Of a stretch of 62,449 bases of DNA, positions 33,872-43,400 are shown in pieces. The number at the start of each line of letters is the position of its first letter. Position 1 is the first letter of the stretch. A program made the translations under genes and the position numbers. Below the pieces are notes generated by a model. That model was given only the letters and a program-made list of their open reading frames with translations, was not told the DNA's origin and made no database searches. This DNA comes from a virus, in the IMG/VR virus record IMGVR_UViG_3300020442_001526, positions 1 to 62,449 of that record, one strand, 5' to 3'.

Positions 33872-34940
33872 TTAAAGTCTCTGCTATTTTTCTATGCCAT
33901 TTGTTTCCATAATGACCAAGGTCTCTTGCTAGAATTTCTCTTAACTCTTCTAATGAATGTGTCTTAGGATTTGATAACTGCAATTCTGGGACAAACTTTT
34001 TATATGGTTTACTTCTAAAAGGTGCAACTAAATCCCATTCAACAAAATCTTTATGTGTTGCTATAGAATCTTTACAATACATTTTTAATTCAATGTTGTT
34101 TACTTTGCAAAAATCTACTATTGCTTGTATAACAATATCAGAATACATTAGTCTGTGCTGTTCAGTAAATATTTCATTTATACCGTTGAATTGAGGTACT
34201 AGGTCTTCTTGATAGTGTAATGCACCTTCTATTACTCCTTTATTGCTTATGTGAGATGTGCGTTCCTTGTGAGGTATAACTATATAAGTTTTACTGAACG
34301 GCTTTTCTTTAAACAATTGGGTAAGTATTAAATAGACATCTGTAGGACTTCCCGAAGCAATTCCTAGATTATAAATTGGTAATTGCTCATTTAAATAGTT
34401 GTACCATATTTTATTCTCAGGAGTTCCAAAACCAAAAGTGTGACTACAACCAAACACAGGGATATAATTGTTGTCTTCAAATGTTTCTAATTCATTTTTA
34501 TTTCTTAAACCTAAAGAGTCTATTGTGTACTCAACATCTTCATAAGTTTCCCACCATTCCTGTATTGGTATACCTACATCAAAGTATCTTCTTAAAAATG
34601 TTTTTCTTAATAATTGTTGCGTTGTATCTTTGCTATCTTGTTGTATTGGAATAACAGCATTCATCATTTCCCAAGAATATATTGGATTATCCATACTTAA
34701 TTGTTTATATGTTTTAGGACATTTTTTTAATTCTATATGGATATCGCCATTCATATAATCATGTTCAGATATAAAATCACGCATGTTTGGACTTAAATCA
34801 TCTAAATCATACGCACCATTATAATAGTGTAGTCTAGTTATCCCTTTGGTAAAACTTTTTACAAAATCAGTAAAAGGTAAATCTCGTTTTCTTGAAAAAG
34901 GGGATAGTAAATTGTTGATTAACTGTTCCTTTGTAGGCAT
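33864..34940 (-). CDS. SGNH-like protein (tandem paralogue 2)
   Basis: 358 residues, homologous to the previous gene over its whole length: IPVFGCSHTFGFGTPENKIW, LPIYNLGIASGSPTDVYLIL, YIVIPHKERTSHISN and HYGNKWHRKIAETL. Residues identical in both copies include GCSHT, SNKG(V/N)IEG and HY at the end. It overlaps the other copy by eight bases. TATAAATA precedes the start. Confidence 0.6.
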   Translation of the reverse strand: MPTKEQLINNLLSPFSRKRDLPFTDFVKSFTKGITRLHYYNGAYDLDDLSPNMRDFISEHDYMNGDIHIELKKCPKTYKQLSMDNPIYSWEMMNAVIPIQQDSKDTTQQLLRKTFLRRYFDVGIPIQEWWETYEDVEYTIDSLGLRNKNELETFEDNNYIPVFGCSHTFGFGTPENKIWYNYLNEQLPIYNLGIASGSPTDVYLILTQLFKEKPFSKTYIVIPHKERTSHISNKGVIEGALHYQEDLVPQFNGINEIFTEQHRLMYSDIVIQAIVDFCKVNNIELKMYCKDSIATHKDFVEWDLVAPFRSKPYKKFVPELQLSNPKTHSLEELREILARDLGHYGNKWHRKIAETLNA

Positions 34941-34945
34941 GCAGT

Positions 34946-34953
34946 TATTTATA
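34946..34953 (-). promoter_or_regulatory. TATAAATA late promoter (exact T4 consensus)
   Basis: Exact TATAAATA on the - strand, five bases before the ATG of the 33864 gene, so any transcript would be nearly leaderless. Confidence 0.6.
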
Positions 34954-34959
34954 AAAGTG

Positions 34960-35316
34960 TTATTGTGGTAGGTCTGATTTTACGTCTGCCATAGCCTGGT
35001 CTCCAGCCATGCCGCCGACATCAACTTCAGGTTCTGCTTCAGGGTCTGCTGTTTCAGGTTCTGCCATATCGTTAGGTATTTTTCCTTTGGGAGTAATGCT
35101 GTTTTCATCTGCATTTGCAATAACGTCCATGTCATTTAAAACTTTAAGAAGTTCATCCATACTCATAAGAAATCCGTCATCTGCTAGGAATTGTCTAAAT
35201 GCTTCTGTGGGAATTTCGTTGACTTCGCCGCCAACGGCTTGAGCTAATCTATCTTTGATAGCAACTTTTAAGTCGTCGAAGTAAAGTTCGAAGAGTAGTA
35301 CTTCGTCGATTCTCAT
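34960..35316 (-). CDS. Small acidic virion-cluster protein, unknown
   Basis: 118 residues: MRIDEVLLFELYFDDLKVAI leader, a central helical domain, then a Pro/Glu/Asp-rich tail (EPETADPEAEPEVDVGG). It is one base from the next gene in transcript order. Possibly a scaffold-like protein, by composition. Confidence 0.55.
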   Translation of the reverse strand: MRIDEVLLFELYFDDLKVAIKDRLAQAVGGEVNEIPTEAFRQFLADDGFLMSMDELLKVLNDMDVIANADENSITPKGKIPNDMAEPETADPEAEPEVDVGGMAGDQAMADVKSDLPQ

Positions 35317-35317
35317 A

Positions 35318-36595
35318 TTACACCTCTGCTGGTGCGTCTACTGGTGCTCTACCTAGTGGCTCTTCTTCTGGACCTGCCGCGGCTGGAACATTATCAACAG
35401 GCTCTGCCATTGGTTCTTCTGCTCCAAGACCTGGATCCATTGGTGGGGCCATCATACCATCACCTGCTCCAGTAAGTTGTCCTATAACAGCATCCATTTG
35501 GTCTTTACCACCTTTATTAGCAGTAAGTATTCCGTCTAGTGCCATTTCTGCTTCTTGTTTAATACTAGCGGCTTGTTGAGCTCCAAACTCTGCACTCAAT
35601 TGGTCAACTATTGCAGGCAAATCTTCATTTATCATTCTACCAACTCTTTCAATATGGTCCTGTACATCATCACTTAATGCTCTAAGTGCCATAACAACTT
35701 CTGCTTGTTCTACTTCAACTTCTTCTGCAATCATGTCGTTAATGATGTCATCAAACATACTTTCTTTTTTGGCTTGCTTTTTCTCATCTGAAGTATCGCC
35801 AGTTACTTTATATGTTTCTCCGTCAACTTCAAACTCGTCTTTACCTTGTGCAATAGCATCTTTTCTTGCACCTGTGAATTTATTTTGTTCAGCAACTTTT
35901 TTACCAAACATTTGTATACCACCTGCAACTGCATCTTCTTCTAAACCGTTTAAGAAACCAACAACTGCATCTCTGCTTTTGCCACTGACTTCTGCAAACA
36001 TGTTTAATTTTTCTTCAATTGCTTTTAAGGTGTCGACATCTTCAAGTTCCATTCCAACTTCTTTTGCCATTTCTTTGAATAAGAATTCACCAATATCGGT
36101 AGTTGGGAATTCTGCTTTAATTTCTTTATCTTCGTTTGTTCCGCAATTGGATTCCATATAATCCTTTGCGGCTTTTAAAACTATCGGTAATACAAATTCA
36201 TCATCATGTGCATATCTAGAATCTTTTCTAAATCTATTCATACATTCCTTACTTGCTTCATCCATTGTGTATCCGCTGTCCATAAGTTGTTGAACTTCTT
36301 TAACAATGCCGTCTCTCATTTCTTGCATCGCTGGACTTTCTGCATACATTCCTTCTTTAAGCATAACATCTATAACATCTCTTACGCCTAAGAATTTAGC
36401 ATAGTCTGGATCTAAATTGAATTTTTTATTTGTATTTCTGAGTCTCACAATATGTGATTCTGCTTTTTCTTTCACAGTTTCGAGTTTAGACTTGGAATGA
36501 AAGCCTGTTACCTTTACACCGTGATTTTCCTTAAGATATGTATTAATTTCTCTAATAGTATCTTGAGGACTTTTATTAAAATTTGTAATTTTCAT
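35318..36595 (-). CDS. Large acidic virion/scaffold-like protein, unknown
   Basis: 425 residues. MKITNFNKSPQDTIREINTY leader, then a long helical body, and a Pro/Ala/Glu-rich tail (EEPMAEPVDNVPAAAGPEEE). Composition resembles prohead core or internal proteins. No enzymatic motif. GATAAATA lies upstream, fitting late expression. Confidence 0.55.
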   Translation of the reverse strand: MKITNFNKSPQDTIREINTYLKENHGVKVTGFHSKSKLETVKEKAESHIVRLRNTNKKFNLDPDYAKFLGVRDVIDVMLKEGMYAESPAMQEMRDGIVKEVQQLMDSGYTMDEASKECMNRFRKDSRYAHDDEFVLPIVLKAAKDYMESNCGTNEDKEIKAEFPTTDIGEFLFKEMAKEVGMELEDVDTLKAIEEKLNMFAEVSGKSRDAVVGFLNGLEEDAVAGGIQMFGKKVAEQNKFTGARKDAIAQGKDEFEVDGETYKVTGDTSDEKKQAKKESMFDDIINDMIAEEVEVEQAEVVMALRALSDDVQDHIERVGRMINEDLPAIVDQLSAEFGAQQAASIKQEAEMALDGILTANKGGKDQMDAVIGQLTGAGDGMMAPPMDPGLGAEEPMAEPVDNVPAAAGPEEEPLGRAPVDAPAEV

Positions 36596-36628
36596 GTTCT
36601 TTCCCGATAAAGTTTAAAATTATAAATG

Positions 36629-36636
36629 TATTTATC
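36629..36636 (-). promoter_or_regulatory. GATAAATA late-promoter-like motif
   Basis: Exact octamer 33 bases before the ATG of the 425-residue gene. Confidence 0.55.
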
Positions 36637-36671
36637 AAAAAGAACTAAAATGCTGTAGAAAAAAAATACTA

Positions 36672-37139
36672 TTAGTAAGAGGAATGGATATGTGCATGGA
36701 GAGAATCTTTAGCATTTCTCAATTTCATAAGTGATATTTCTGCTCTGCTTTCTGTTGAATAAAATTTTGTTGTGTCTTTTGTGGTTTTCATAGTATGCCT
36801 ATAAAAAATTAAATCACTGTAATGTTTTGCAACATCATTTTGATATGTGTTTAATGCTTTATGGATAATTTCTACTGTAGGCGGTATCTTTCTCTTTGGT
36901 GTTTTAGTCAATGTCTTTGTAATACGCCTTGCAGTCTCTGGCAAATAGATGTCTTTGAACACAGGTTGTCTAGAACTTGCTTCTACTATGTCAAATAATC
37001 CAGTCTTTTTTTCAACAGAAAAAAACAAATTTTTAGATAGAACTTTTTTAGTTGCTTTTTCTAATTTTTCTGCAACTTTGTTTTTATCTATATTATTTTT
37101 CTTGCGGGTATACTTTGAATTTCGCTTTGCCATTGTCAT
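36672..37139 (-). CDS. Basic small protein, unknown
   Basis: 155 residues starting MTMAKRNSKYTRKKNNIDKN, very Lys- and Arg-rich in the first 55, then mixed. The start overlaps the end of the 37093 gene by 47 bases. Probably nucleic-acid-binding, from charge alone. Two ATGs are possible (codons 1 and 3). Confidence 0.55.
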   Translation of the reverse strand: MTMAKRNSKYTRKKNNIDKNKVAEKLEKATKKVLSKNLFFSVEKKTGLFDIVEASSRQPVFKDIYLPETARRITKTLTKTPKRKIPPTVEIIHKALNTYQNDVAKHYSDLIFYRHTMKTTKDTTKFYSTESRAEISLMKLRNAKDSLHAHIHSSY

Positions 37140-37305
37140 TTACTCTTAATACTAACCCACGTTGTCTTAATTGTTGAGCAGTATATAACTCATTTTCATT
37201 GAGCTCATATTCATATATACCTTTTTCACATGATAATTTGTCAAAGAAGTGAAATTCTTTAGAACTTACAACTGTGGGACCATTTTTAGAAGATAAAACT
37301 CTCAT
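37093..37305 (-). CDS. Small strand-rich protein, unknown
   Basis: 70 residues, MRVLSSKNGPTVVSSKEFHFF, with a C-terminal LRQRGLVLRVNDNGKAKF. The start is one base after the previous stop, and its 3' end overlaps the basic gene. No family recognised. Confidence 0.5.
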   Translation of the reverse strand: MRVLSSKNGPTVVSSKEFHFFDKLSCEKGIYEYELNENELYTAQQLRQRGLVLRVNDNGKAKFKVYPQEK

Positions 37306-37306
37306 A

Positions 37307-37498
37307 TTATCTCTTAATTAATTTCGATTTGGTTTTTGGGCCTGGTTTTTTGTGTGCATGTTTTGTTTTTTTAGGCTTTTTAGGTCTTTGAACAACTCGC
37401 TGTACGTCATTCACAACAGGTTTAATCACAGTTGCTACTGCACCTGCACTCATGCCACCGACTGATGCTGTTTCACTTATTATTTCTGAAATCTTCAT
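37307..37498 (-). CDS. Small basic protein with targeting-type leader
   Basis: 63 residues. MKISEIISETASVGG is an N-terminal leader with an IISE-like site similar to T4 internal-protein targeting peptides. The C-terminal half is Lys/Pro-rich (VQRPKKPKKTKHAHKKPGPK). It fits a small head-internal DNA-binding protein. Function not demonstrated. Confidence 0.55.
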   Translation of the reverse strand: MKISEIISETASVGGMSAGAVATVIKPVVNDVQRVVQRPKKPKKTKHAHKKPGPKTKSKLIKR

Positions 37499-37503
37499 AC
37501 TTG

Positions 37504-37511
37504 TATTTATG
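37504..37511 (-). promoter_or_regulatory. CATAAATA late-promoter-like motif
   Basis: Octamer at the stop of the 37507 gene on the - strand, six bases before the ATG of the 63-residue gene. Confidence 0.4.
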
Positions 37512-38736
37512 CATTTTTAAAAATTTTATTGAAATCCGTGTACACCGTCAACCAATTATTCAAATCTATTTTTATTTTTTCAACAATATCTTGTGAATTA
37601 TGTTGAAATATTTTGTAATTATGTTCTGCACATTGTTTATTTTGTAATACTACCTGCTCCCATATCTCATTATTGTCTTTTTTTATGTATAAAAATTCTA
37701 AAACATCAATAAGCATGTCTATTTTATCAAAAATATCTATTGTTGTATCATAAAAACTTTGATTCGGAAATAAATGTTCATATGTTTTATATCCCATAGT
37801 TCTCAAATGTTCATAAATCCGTGCTGGCCCTAATATAATGAAAGGCTGTTTTAAAATAATTGGTTTAAAAACTTTTTCTGTAAAATACAATTCTTGTCCA
37901 GCACTTGATTCTGTAATTAATTGGAAGTCGCAATCTAAAATACCTTTTGTGTCTCCAAAAGTTTTCATGTGTACAACATCTTCGTTTCTATCATCATAAC
38001 TTATCGGATAATGTTCCTTTAATTTTTCTAAGTATTCTATTGCAATTTTAATTTTTTCTAAACTGGTATAATTATCAGACACATATTTCATGGTATTTGT
38101 TACTACCTCATCAAAGTCTACATTGGGTGTACTCAATATTGAATCCATATTACGATTTAATAATGCTCCTAGAAGCAATATTCGGTGTGGTCTGGGTGCA
38201 TTATTTAAACAACTGAAAAGATGTGTTTTAGGAGTATCAAAATCAAATTGATTATCTACTTTTAATTGTAACATTGCATCTTCTTTGTAATTCCTTGTGC
38301 ATAAAACGTCATATGTGTCGTATGTAAACGTTTTAAATATATCTGATATATTGACACAACTATTGCCATAAAACACGTTAGACAGGGCGTAATGCGTTGT
38401 AACTTGGTGTATAAACTCAAATATGTTTTTGTCGCAATGACCTTCAGCACTATTTTCAAACAATATTGTTGCATTTGGATTATCTGCTATATGGTCAGGA
38501 ATCAATTTGTGTATAAAATTATACTGTTGCCAAGTGTTAAAAATCACATCAGAAGCAAAGCCATCTAATGAAATTACATGCAAAACAGGTAAATTATTGT
38601 GCAAGTCTTCAGTCCATTCAAAAAACTCACTCATTCCAAATAAGGTATCCATAGAACTATTAGGGACATGTGATACATCATGTCCACATGCACTCATAAA
38701 TTTTTTAAAGGGATTCTCTATTTTGGATAATTTCAC
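37507..38736 (-). CDS. Glycosyltransferase-like protein (GT10/exostosin type C-terminus)
   Basis: 409 residues. The C-terminal half contains HLFSCLNNAPRPHRILLLGA, LITESSAGQELYFTEKVFKP and QPFIILGPARIYEHLRTMG, the ITE...FTEK pattern of GT10 fucosyltransferase/exostosin-like donor-site domains. The N-terminal half is variable. It is 12 bases from the SOD fusion gene in transcript order. It may glycosylate virion or host surface structures. Assignment to a CAZy family needs a profile search. Confidence 0.65.
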   Translation of the reverse strand: MKLSKIENPFKKFMSACGHDVSHVPNSSMDTLFGMSEFFEWTEDLHNNLPVLHVISLDGFASDVIFNTWQQYNFIHKLIPDHIADNPNATILFENSAEGHCDKNIFEFIHQVTTHYALSNVFYGNSCVNISDIFKTFTYDTYDVLCTRNYKEDAMLQLKVDNQFDFDTPKTHLFSCLNNAPRPHRILLLGALLNRNMDSILSTPNVDFDEVVTNTMKYVSDNYTSLEKIKIAIEYLEKLKEHYPISYDDRNEDVVHMKTFGDTKGILDCDFQLITESSAGQELYFTEKVFKPIILKQPFIILGPARIYEHLRTMGYKTYEHLFPNQSFYDTTIDIFDKIDMLIDVLEFLYIKKDNNEIWEQVVLQNKQCAEHNYKIFQHNSQDIVEKIKIDLNNWLTVYTDFNKIFKNA

Positions 38737-38748
38737 AGTAGTATTTAA

Positions 38749-40437
38749 CTACTTTTTATTACGTCCTGACTTCATGTTGGCACACCAGTGATACATTTTT
38801 GACTTCTCACCACTGCTGTCTTTTGCTTTTTTGCGTAGACTTGTTACTGAACCTTTACAACTTGCACCTGCACGTTTTACTCTGCCTGGACGACTTTTAC
38901 CTTTCTTTTTGCCGTCAGCAAAATTTTCTATAATCTCTGCTGGAATTACATCTCTGCCAACACGTTTTGCTTGATACACTCTGTGAAAACCATCAAGTAT
39001 TGTTTTGCCATCTACATCTAACAGTATTGGTTCATCTAAATCAACACCTACATCTGGATCAACATCTATTACTCTACTAAAACGGTCATCATGTGCTTCG
39101 TCATCTAAGTCTGCTACTTTGACTTTGATTAGTTTGGTCTTTTTGCCTTTGATATAATCTTTAACAGCAGGATTTAGATTTCTTTCATCTAATTGTTCCA
39201 GTTCATCTATAAATGGTTGTGGGTCCATATCCTGATTTTCAAACTCATCTATAAAGTTTCTCAACTCCATTTGGTATGCTTTCTTTAAAATTTCAGGATC
39301 TTCGTTGCCAGTAAAATTACTAAGACCTTTATGAACTCTATTCATATTGTCATCAAAACCATGCTCTTCTTCTCTGTCGTGGGTCATATAGTCCCAAACA
39401 TCTTTGAGCATTTTAACACCATTTATATTTACATACTCTCTTTTTATATAAGTGCCTGGAAAATTAATAACTTCTGCTTCTGACATTTTAGATTTTAGTA
39501 AATCTTTAAAATAGTTTTCCTGCATTACTGCTCTGTCACTTGTTTTATCTTTGAATACATCCATTACTTTTTCTATGTCTGCGTCAACTATAATTGCAGG
39601 AACACGTTTAATACCTAGTATATTAGCGGCATCATATCTATGATGACCATTTATCAAGTATCCTCTTCTATCTAGAATAAAAGGTCTGTCTGCTTTTTTA
39701 AGAAATACGTCTTCTGCTTTTTTACTTAATCCATCTACACGTTGAGTTTGTACATGTTTAATTTTATCTATACTGATTGTACCTTCTTTGTATTTTAAAT
39801 CTGATTTATCTAAATGTTTTCTTCTAATTTGTGGCAATTGGTTTCTATCAAAATGTTTATCACTAACACTTCTACTATAACTTTCTTCTATGCCTTTTCT
39901 TAAACGTATAACACCACAGGCAAGTCTTTCTCCTGCATTACCTGTTTTTAAACTTTCTTCATCTCCACCCAAACCTAAGTCATCTTCGTCTGCATGTATT
40001 ACCATTGCTCTGCCTACAACACTTCGGTCACCACTTAAATCAACACGTCTTGCAACAATTTTAAAACTAGCAATGCCTAATTCATTTGCAACAATATTGC
40101 CTAAGTCGCCTACATGCCCAATTGCTAAATCTCCATGGTCAACTCCGTCTGGATTGTAATGACCTCCAGCACTATCACAACCATCACTAAGGTCGCCAAA
40201 CTCATGAATATGTATTCCGTGTTTGCCAGGTGTAAGTCCTTTTATTTGTCCTCTGATTATTGTAGGTTTGTTTGGTTCTTGTTTTAAAACAATACCGCCT
40301 GATATATCACCTTCAACATGTTCTAATTGAACTACTGCTTTTATTATTTCTTCTGCTTCACTGATTGTGTTTAAAGACTCGCACTGGCAACTTTTTTCTT
40401 TTGTTCTAGGGCATTTTTTAAAATCTGTTATTCGCAT
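38749..40437 (-). CDS. Cu/Zn superoxide dismutase fused to two ParB-like domains
   Basis: 562 residues. Residues ~30-180 are a complete SodC domain: H76 and H78 in [10 protein letters not shown]87, H93 in GGHYNP, H101, H108 and D111 in [13 protein letters not shown]148 in [10 protein letters not shown]171 and C174 in GERLACGV. All copper and zinc ligands, the disulfide pair and the active-site Arg are present. Residues ~205-300 hold a ParB-like domain ([16 protein letters not shown]), and ~430-505 a second ([15 protein letters not shown]). The last 55 residues are basic ([16 protein letters not shown]). There is no Sec signal, but [10 protein letters not shown] resembles a capsid-targeting leader. 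Confidence 0.85.
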   Translation of the reverse strand: MRITDFKKCPRTKEKSCQCESLNTISEAEEIIKAVVQLEHVEGDISGGIVLKQEPNKPTIIRGQIKGLTPGKHGIHIHEFGDLSDGCDSAGGHYNPDGVDHGDLAIGHVGDLGNIVANELGIASFKIVARRVDLSGDRSVVGRAMVIHADEDDLGLGGDEESLKTGNAGERLACGVIRLRKGIEESYSRSVSDKHFDRNQLPQIRRKHLDKSDLKYKEGTISIDKIKHVQTQRVDGLSKKAEDVFLKKADRPFILDRRGYLINGHHRYDAANILGIKRVPAIIVDADIEKVMDVFKDKTSDRAVMQENYFKDLLKSKMSEAEVINFPGTYIKREYVNINGVKMLKDVWDYMTHDREEEHGFDDNMNRVHKGLSNFTGNEDPEILKKAYQMELRNFIDEFENQDMDPQPFIDELEQLDERNLNPAVKDYIKGKKTKLIKVKVADLDDEAHDDRFSRVIDVDPDVGVDLDEPILLDVDGKTILDGFHRVYQAKRVGRDVIPAEIIENFADGKKKGKSRPGRVKRAGASCKGSVTSLRKKAKDSSGEKSKMYHWCANMKSGRNKK

Positions 40438-43400
40438 TATCTAATTGCATATTGTGGCGATGCTTTCATTTGGTCATCATTCCACGAAATGCCTCCTGTA
40501 ACTTCTACTTTGCCTTGAGCAATAGCCTTAATCATTTCATCTCTATTGTTAATAATATAATAAGACCTTGTATTACTGTTTATGAATAATATATTTTCTA
40601 CATTGTCTTCTATGTTATAACTTTCATATGCCAGACCTGTGTAGTAACTCCATAGTCTTTGCATAGATAATGTACCATCTTCATTAGGCATTTTAGCAAC
40701 AATTTTTTCAAAATCAGGCACACGTTTCCAACCAGGCATTATACCTTTTATAACACCTAATAATAATTCTGTGGTTTTCTTTTTGTCGCTATATGGCTCT
40801 AAAACTTCATCATTTAAAAATTGAATACCTTTTGCATTAAAATTATATCTACTTGCTTGTTTACCAGCGGCAGATGTGTATTTCATAAATCCTGGTTCTT
40901 TAGCGGCTTCAGATGGATTTTTATTTGGATTTAGTTCTCCAATTTTAGGATAAATCTTTTTGATACCTTTTTCCAAAGGTCCCCAACCATTCGTTCCCGA
41001 ACTTATACCTTTACTGTTTAATCTAGCACCATATATGGAATTACCTACTTTTCCGCTTTTCAATCTTTTAAAGCCACTGCCTTTTAATTCGTACATTACT
41101 CCATCAATTTCTAAGTCACCATGTGATTCTGCTTTTTTAGCCGGGTTACCAAATATTGCAAGTCCCACTTCTGCAGGACCATAGTTACCACTTGTAGTAC
41201 CACCTGGAATAAATTCAAAAATATCACCTTTGAAATAACTATCAAAAATGTCTAATACTTCTTTATCTAAATTTCGATTGATATGGTCATCTATTTTACC
41301 TTCTTTAGCGGATACCAATGCCTTAGTATCAATCAGTTCACCGTTCATTGCATGGGTTAATAATTTACCTAATGCAACTAAAGATACTTTTTCATCTTCT
41401 TCAATTCCGCTGATAATACTGTTTAACTTGTCTGCTATACTGTTTTGTACTTTATTAAAATTAGATGCTTCATATTTGTCATCTGCAATACCTTCTGCTT
41501 TTTTAACTAATGCAACTACCTGTTTCTTTAACTGAGTTTTTGCTTTACGCATATCTATTTCACGTTGCTCGCCACCCATTTTAATTGCTGTGTCTATATC
41601 AACTTCTCTAGCAGTATAACTCATAAGTTCTTTTTCTAATTGGTCTATTTTGAGTTCTAATTTTTTAAGTTCTACATTTAATGTATTACATTTATCCTTT
41701 AATTTTGGTTGCAAACATGCCTGCTGTATATCTCTTTGCAATATAGCATGCCTAACAACTTGAGTTCTAAAATCTGAAACAAGTTGAGCAGGTGCTTCTG
41801 ATAAAATACTTTCATTGAGTTTTACTTTAGATTTTACTTCTTCAGGTAATGCACTAACATAAAATCTTAAAATATTTCTAGCACATGCATCATCACCTGC
41901 TTCTGCTCTCAGATTTCTAAATGAATCCAACATAGCAGGAATAGGAATAGCCTGAAATGCCAACATTTGTTTTTTAAGATCACCTACAGGAAAATGGTCT
42001 GCTAGTAATTTATTGATAATTTCAATTTTATTAAAATCATTTACACTTTCTTTCGCCATCTTTGTTGCTGTTGCATACATAACTGCTTTAGCATCTTTAC
42101 CATAACGTTTTTCAAAATCACCTTTGTTTTTCTTCATGCCTTTAACATATTTTTCCTTATCTTTCTTTTCATCTTTTGTTAAAGGGCGTTCTAATACTTT
42201 AGAGTTTTCTAATATTTGTATTTGTTCTTCTAAAGATAATTTGTCAAACTTATCAAATACACTTTCTCTGGAAAGCATACTGACTCTGTCACGTTCTGCT
42301 CTTTGTTGTTGATTTGCATAAAATTGTCTGCCTCTTGCTAAGTGGCCTTGAAAATCATTTGGTTCTTCACCTGCTAATTTTTCTTTCATCATGCTTTGTA
42401 AAACAGCCTTTTTGAAATCTTCATCATTGTCTGGATTTATAAGAAAATCTACCAATTTGTTTACGTCGGGTCTCAATATATAATTTTGCATACCCGAATT
42501 CATCATCCTTTCAAAATCAATATATTTGGATCTGACTTTTTCGTAATCTGCTTCTGTGGTTGTATTGGATCCTGATTGATTATTTGATGAGGGTTTACTA
42601 TACAGGCTACTGACATCGTCGCCATCACTTCCGTCTGCATTCTTTCTAAAATAGTTTCCACCACTTACATTGTAACTCTTTTTGATGTAATCGTATGCCA
42701 TCTTGACTGCGGCGGCCCATCTTTCTGTGCCTATTGCTTTTGGATCTTTTGGACGCCAGTTGTGGTCACTATCGTATTGGTCGTAAACTCTTTTTAGTAA
42801 GTTTACACCTTGGTCATTTACTCCACGTTCTATTTTTAAATAGTCTGCTAAATTAGTCCAATTTGTTTTATCAGCAACATCAGCCGATGCGGCACCTTCC
42901 ATTCCTTCAACACCACCTGCTCTAATTAAACTTTCTACACTATTATGTTCTTTTGCAAGTTGTTTTTCAAGTGCTTTGGCTTTTTTGCTTAATTCAGGAT
43001 TATTGGCATGCCAAGCCGCTGATGCACTAAATTCAAAAGGTTCTCCATATGGGCCATTAATATCTTCTCTAGGAAGTATAGGATCATCTCCTAACCCTTT
43101 CATACCCTCTCTGCCATCACCGTTTTCTTCTGTGAATTTAACACCCACTTCTTGTAATGCATCTTTGATGGTTTTTCCTTGACCAAATACTGCATTAATA
43201 TTTGAAAATTTTGCTTTAAGTGTTTCAAAATCTGTCCTATAAATACTATCAAACTTTCTTTTAATAACTGTGGCTTTAGATATTCTCCAACTGGTAGGAT
43301 TTTTTTGCCTATAAGGTTCGGCAAGAACTTTTTCAGCCTCCTGCATCATAAAATAATGAGATGTTGGTATCAGTATAGCACCGTCATATTGAGATACATA

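Noticed and set aside
38749-40437. Sulfiredoxin reading of the GHHR/GFHR domains
   Set aside because: The catalytic Cys of sulfiredoxin (GCHR) is missing in both copies, so a ParB-like domain is the better call.
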